DNA of 38,660 bases from Balneolales bacterium (GTDB lineage: Bacteria; Bacteroidota; Rhodothermia; Balneolales; Natronogracilivirgulaceae), in NCBI GenBank assembly GCA_007132495.1, contig SLOL01000110.1:1-38660 (forward strand), in the 5' to 3' direction. Below, piece after piece: positions 34,632-38,660 of this stretch; within the stretch, counting starts at the first letter, position 1; every line of letters starts with the position of its first letter. A program made the position numbers and the translations under genes. Under the pieces are notes generated by a model. It saw only the letters and a list, made by a program, of their open reading frames with translations, made no database searches and had not been told where the DNA came from.

Positions 34632-35756
34632 ATGTCGAGACAGGGAATCAATCTTGGATATTATAAAGGGATCAGAATTGGCCTGGACTACAGCTGGTTT
34701 ATCATTTTTATTCTGGTAGTGTTCATGCTGGCCACTTACTACTTTCCTGAAAACTATGAGAATATCACCACCGTATCGGCGTGGTTACTCAGCATTTTTG
34801 CCGCACTGCTCTTTTTTCTTTCCATTCTGCTGCATGAATTTGCCCATGCCGTCACTGCTCAGAAAAGAGAAGTGGAAATCACTGAAATTGTACTTTTTAT
34901 TTTCGGCGGACTTGCAAGAATGAAGCGAGAGCCGGACCGGGCCAGGGATGAATTTTTCATAGCCGGTGCCGGGCCCATGTGCAGTATTTTGATCGGTATT
35001 CTGTTTCTCGGGCTTGCGTATGTCGCTGAACCTGCGATTACCGAGGGACTGTACGGTGTATTCTGGTATATCGGATATATCAATATTGTTCTTGCGGCTT
35101 TCAACCTGCTGCCAGGTTTTCCGCTGGACGGAGGGCGTATGATGCGTGCGGCAATATGGCACTATTCCGGAAATTTGCGTAAGTCTACAAAAATAGTCAG
35201 CAACATGGGGCAGTTCTTTGCCTTTTTTCTGATTTTTGTCGGGGCTGTCGTGATTTTTGGTGGCGCTATCATTGCCGGCATATTCTGGATCTTCATCGGT
35301 ATGTTTCTGCTGCAGTCGGCAAAAAGCGGATACTATATGGTCGCTATGCGCGAAGGACTGTCCGGGATACCGGTCAGAAACGTAATGACTGTGGATCCGG
35401 CTACGGTTCATCCCGATGTCAGTCTCAGAAATCTTGTGGATGAGTATTTCTTCAAAAACCGATTCTCCTGCTTTCCGGTAGTTAAGAGGGATGAGGTACT
35501 GGGTCTTATTGAGATCAATCAGGTAAAGTCGGTTGACCGTGCAAATTGGGAAAGCACAAAGGTTTCGGATATCATGACCCCCGTGGAAAAAACCGGGACT
35601 GTTTCACCTGAAACGGATGCCTATGACGTATTAATGCATCTGATTGATTCGGCAAACGGCCGTATGATTGTGCTTGAGGATGGGAAGCTGGTCGGTGTGG
35701 TCTCCCGCAAAGATATCATGAAGTTTGTTGAACTACAGGAGACCCTGCGATCCTGA
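34632..35756 (+). CDS. Site-2 protease (M50) with CBS-domain pair
   Basis: This is a 374-residue intramembrane metalloprotease. The zinc motif HEFAH has His68, Glu69 and His72; the third ligand Asp166 lies in LLPGFPLDGGRM. About six membrane spans fill residues 20-235. Two CBS motifs follow (about 245-300, VRNVMTVDPATVHP..., and about 308-368, VSDIMTPVEKTGTV...), which usually sense adenine nucleotides. Such proteases cut membrane-bound anti-sigma or transcription factors within the lipid bilayer. The membrane anti-sigma proteins encoded at 16043 and 793 are possible substrates in this genome, without direct evidence. It has no adjacent partner gene. Confidence 0.94.
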   Translation: MSRQGINLGYYKGIRIGLDYSWFIIFILVVFMLATYYFPENYENITTVSAWLLSIFAALLFFLSILLHEFAHAVTAQKREVEITEIVLFIFGGLARMKREPDRARDEFFIAGAGPMCSILIGILFLGLAYVAEPAITEGLYGVFWYIGYINIVLAAFNLLPGFPLDGGRMMRAAIWHYSGNLRKSTKIVSNMGQFFAFFLIFVGAVVIFGGAIIAGIFWIFIGMFLLQSAKSGYYMVAMREGLSGIPVRNVMTVDPATVHPDVSLRNLVDEYFFKNRFSCFPVVKRDEVLGLIEINQVKSVDRANWESTKVSDIMTPVEKTGTVSPETDAYDVLMHLIDSANGRMIVLEDGKLVGVVSRKDIMKFVELQETLRS

Positions 35757-35868
35757 TGGAACCTTTGAAAAGACACAACGGTCGTGAACCGTCGTAATTC
35801 CTGGTGCATCGCCTTGTTACAGCCGGGGCAAAGGACTTCGTCGAGGGTCGAATCGGCCGGTTTGGAAG

Positions 35869-38163
35869 CTATCCGTCGATCAGGCTCAGTTTGGCGTATT
35901 TGATCATCAGCTTTTTCCGGCCTGCTTGTTTAAAGAAGACGGTGAGTTTGGCCTGGTCGCCGCTTCCTTCACACTGCAGGATTTGTCCGGGACCGAATTT
36001 CGGATGCACAACCTTCATGCCCGGGCGCCATATTCCGTCATCCGGCACCTGGTCATACTCTATGGTGGTTTCGGGCGGGGATGGTTGCTTACGATCTGTA
36101 GCGGGAGCAGGGCGGGATTGCTTTTGCTCATAGGAGATATATGTAGCGCGATTGTGGCGGGAGGTGGATCCGGTTTGACGAATTGTCGCACCGGTTTCCG
36201 TACGCACTACCGACGGATCCACTTCATCCAGAAACCGTGAGCAACGCATCTCGATCTGTTCGCCAAACCGGAAACGGTTTTTGGCATAACTGAAATAGAG
36301 ATGTTTTTCCGCCCGGGTAATGGCAACATAAAACAAACGGCGCTCTTCTTCGATATCGACCTCTTCACCGACCCGTCCGCCGATAGGGAAAAGGTCCTCT
36401 TCCAGTCCTGCAATGTACACAATGGGAAATTCCAGTCCTTTGGATCCGTGGACGGTCATCAGAGTTACCGACGGCTCATTGGAGTCATGGGCATCGAGAT
36501 CGGTAACCAGGCTGATTTCCTGCAGAAAAGCACTCAGGGAGGGAGTATTGCTACTTTTTTCAAAGTATGATATCGCGTTAAGCAACTCCATCACATTCTG
36601 GCGGCGCATAAGCGAGTCATGGGAATGCTCTTCAACAAACTGACGTACATAACCGGTCTCTTCCAGCAGGAAACGAACGGTATCGGTCAAATCCAATTCA
36701 TTCAGCTTTTCTGTTGTGCGGTGTATGATATCGACAAATTCCCGGATACGGGTAATCGCCGGTTTATAGATACCTGTGGATTCGACATCCTGCAGGATAC
36801 TCCAGATGGAATATTCCTGATTTCGTGCCAGAGAAGAAAGTTGACTGATCGTCTTTTCACCCACACCACGTGCCGGTTCATTGATAATCCGGAGCAGGGA
36901 TTCATCGTCATTGGGATTGACCAGCAATCGTAAATAAGCTATTACATCCTTGATCTCTTTTCGCTGATAAAAAGATATGCCGCCCACCAGTTGATAGGAG
37001 ATTCCCCTTCGCCGGAACGCATCTTCAAGAACACGACTCTGGTAGTTGGTACGATAAAGCACAGCAAAGTCATTCAGGCTCAGATTGTTGCGCATTTTCA
37101 ACTCTTCAACGGATCGGGCAATGCGATTGGCTTCATCCCGTTCGTCGTAATTTTCAAGTACCGTTATCACTTCGCCCTGGTCGTTCTTTGTCCAGAGTGT
37201 TTTCTCCAGCCGGTTCTTGTTGTTCTTGATGACCGAGTCAGCGCATTGCAGTATTGCTTTGGTTGACCGGTAATTCTGTTCGAGCGGAATTTTGACGGCT
37301 TCCGGGTAGTCCTCTCTGAAATTGAGGATATTGGAGATATCGGCTCCACGGAATGAATAAATGCTCTGGGCATCGTCACCGACAACGCAAATGTTTTCAT
37401 GGGCAGAAGCCAGCAGCCTGGTAGCCCGGTACTGTGCGTGATTGGTATCCTGGTACTCATCTATCAGAATGTAGCGGAAATGATCCTGGTATTTCTGCAG
37501 GATGTCTGGATGCTGTTCAAACAGAGCAATCGGCTTTATCAGCAGGTCATCGAAATCCATGGCATTGTTTTTCTTGCAGCGCTCGACATAGCGATGGTAC
37601 ACCTGTGCTGCGATGTCATCCAGCGAGCTTTGGACGAACTTGTCACCAAACAGGTCTGGTGAGATCAACTGGTTTTTTGCTCCACTTATGACGAAGCGTA
37701 CCGATTGCGGTTTCACCTCCCGGGTGTTGATCCCGAGCTCCTGGAGAATGGATTTGATGACACGATCGCTGTCCACACTGTCATAGATGCTGAAGTCGCG
37801 GGTGTATCCCATATGCTCTGCTTCCATACGCAGGATCCGCGAGAATATGGAGTGGAAGGTTCCCATCCACAACCGGTTGGCCTGTTCACCGATAAGATCG
37901 ACAATACGGTCCTTCATCTCACGGGCCGCTTTATTGGTGAAGGTGAGTGCCAGAATCTGGTTGGGCCATGCTTTTTTCTGGTACAACAGGTTGGCAATGC
38001 GGTAGGTAAGTACCCGGGTTTTTCCGCTCCCGGCACCGGCAATAATCAGGAGCGGACCGTCGGTATGCAGAACCGCCTCTTTCTGGCGGTCATTGACATC
38101 TTTTATAAAAGGCGGATGGGACGGTTGTTCATCCTGATCATTTTTCAATACAAAAGTCGGCAT
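35869..38163 (-). CDS. ATP-dependent DNA helicase, PcrA/UvrD family
   Basis: This is a 764-residue superfamily-1A helicase. Motif Q/I reads NDRQKEAVLHTDGPLLIIAGAGSGKTR (Walker A 43-49), motif II IDEYQDTN, motif III VVGDDAQSIYSFRGAD, motif IV EQNYRSTKAIL, motif V VHGSKGLEFPIVYIAG and motif VI VAITRAEKHLY. The C-terminal Tudor-like end (GMKVVHPKFGPGQILQCEG) is typical of PcrA and contacts RNA polymerase or UvrB. It acts in nucleotide-excision and mismatch repair. It is a single gene, with valS further upstream on the same strand (92 bp gap). Confidence 0.96.
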   Translation of the reverse strand: MPTFVLKNDQDEQPSHPPFIKDVNDRQKEAVLHTDGPLLIIAGAGSGKTRVLTYRIANLLYQKKAWPNQILALTFTNKAAREMKDRIVDLIGEQANRLWMGTFHSIFSRILRMEAEHMGYTRDFSIYDSVDSDRVIKSILQELGINTREVKPQSVRFVISGAKNQLISPDLFGDKFVQSSLDDIAAQVYHRYVERCKKNNAMDFDDLLIKPIALFEQHPDILQKYQDHFRYILIDEYQDTNHAQYRATRLLASAHENICVVGDDAQSIYSFRGADISNILNFREDYPEAVKIPLEQNYRSTKAILQCADSVIKNNKNRLEKTLWTKNDQGEVITVLENYDERDEANRIARSVEELKMRNNLSLNDFAVLYRTNYQSRVLEDAFRRRGISYQLVGGISFYQRKEIKDVIAYLRLLVNPNDDESLLRIINEPARGVGEKTISQLSSLARNQEYSIWSILQDVESTGIYKPAITRIREFVDIIHRTTEKLNELDLTDTVRFLLEETGYVRQFVEEHSHDSLMRRQNVMELLNAISYFEKSSNTPSLSAFLQEISLVTDLDAHDSNEPSVTLMTVHGSKGLEFPIVYIAGLEEDLFPIGGRVGEEVDIEEERRLFYVAITRAEKHLYFSYAKNRFRFGEQIEMRCSRFLDEVDPSVVRTETGATIRQTGSTSRHNRATYISYEQKQSRPAPATDRKQPSPPETTIEYDQVPDDGIWRPGMKVVHPKFGPGQILQCEGSGDQAKLTVFFKQAGRKKLMIKYAKLSLIDG

Positions 38164-38255
38164 AAATCACGATATAATGCAAAAATTTTCGGCCAGGGGA
38201 GCATCAGGCGCCAATAGCAAAACTGCTTATTACAGTTGGATGTTATCAGGGACGG

Positions 38256-38660
38256 TTATTCCAGATCACCAAGAATAGTCTGCATCTTTTCCAGGTTAAT
38301 CCGTGCATCGTTTTGCTTTTTGCGCTCATTCCGAACAACCTCTTCGGGAGCATTATTTACAAATTTGTCGTTGGAAAGTTTTTTCTCCACCGAAGATAAA
38401 AAATTCGTAAGCCGGTCTATCTCCTTGTGCAAGCGTTCCCGTTCCTTTTCAAAGTCGATTAAACCGGACAGCGGCACGAAAAGCTGGTGTCCGGCCACCA
38501 CATCAGAAGCACTGGCTTTGGGTCTTTCGGCATCCTTGTCAGCCGAAAAATCTCCCAACCGCAGCAATTTATCAAATACCGGGCGGTGGCGGATGAGCTG
38601 ATCCTGCATGACCTTATCGGCCGGTTTCAGGATCACATTCACATCCAGGTTGTCGGGTAC
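38256..38660 (-). CDS. valS: Valyl-tRNA synthetase, C-terminal part (partial)
   Basis: This is the last 134 codons of a gene running in from the right edge. The frame is open to the window end. It contains the hinge LFVPLSGLIDFEKERERL and the C-terminal coiled-coil (about the last 70 residues, KEIDRLTNFLSSVEKKLSNDKFVNNAPEEVV), which is diagnostic of ValRS and helps hold tRNA. The catalytic core is outside the window. Confidence 0.92.
   Translation of the reverse strand, partial: VPDNLDVNVILKPADKVMQDQLIRHRPVFDKLLRLGDFSADKDAERPKASASDVVAGHQLFVPLSGLIDFEKERERLHKEIDRLTNFLSSVEKKLSNDKFVNNAPEEVVRNERKKQNDARINLEKMQTILGDLE

Noticed and set aside
1-38660. CRISPR array, insertion sequence, tRNA or rRNA genes
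   Set aside because: I saw no regularly spaced repeats, transposase frames, terminal inverted repeats, cloverleaf-like arms or rRNA-like stretches.

Overview
The window looks like a chromosomal segment of a Balneolales/Rhodothermota-type bacterium (Bacteroidota-like gene content, mid GC, Gram-negative envelope). This rests on the set of families: DUF5683 inside a parAB operon, DUF5723- and DUF6588-type outer-membrane proteins, a DUF481-like barrel, lipoproteins, a combined DsbD, and anti-sigma factors of the style common in that group. The taxon is inferred from gene content only; no rRNA or tRNA gene is visible.

Region 1 (1-6339) is the accessory-looking part. It starts with the tail of a probable enolase-superfamily enzyme. 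A stand-alone receiver protein and a membrane TPR protein with an anti-sigma-like layout run rightwards. Facing them, ending exactly at the neighbouring stop, is an exported TPR-CHAT protein (caspase-like His/Cys dyad, C-terminal membrane anchor), preceded in its transcription direction by two nearly identical tandem lipoprotein genes. A divergent ECF-type sigma factor closes the cluster. I propose these as one envelope-to-transcription signalling module; this is the best candidate here for an undescribed system.

Region 2 (6340-13312) holds a cold-shock protein gene with a readable promoter and terminator, then a compact run of M20 peptidase, PIG-L deacetylase and DUF481-like barrel genes, then a thioredoxin lipoprotein with DsbD, and an RluA-type pseudouridine synthase on the other strand.

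Region 3 (13349-20073) has uvrC, then an ECF sigma/anti-sigma pair preceded by a 15-codon leader ORF. The leader's Shine-Dalgarno lies in a GCAA tetraloop hairpin and its stop overlaps the sigma start codon. Then comes a parA-parB-DUF5683-LOG operon.

Region 4 (20221-38660) is mainly housekeeping: an exported TPR protein with a strong terminator, transketolase, a membrane SpoIIE-type phosphatase, DNA polymerase I, a DUF6588 envelope protein, rsgA, lon, a DUF5723 envelope protein, an M50 site-2 protease with CBS domains, a PcrA/UvrD helicase and the C-terminus of valS at the right edge.

All family assignments come from reading motifs by eye; no database search was run. Promoters were matched by eye to a TTGACA/TATAAT pattern and are tentative, because this group may use other promoter consensus sequences and weak Shine-Dalgarno sites.
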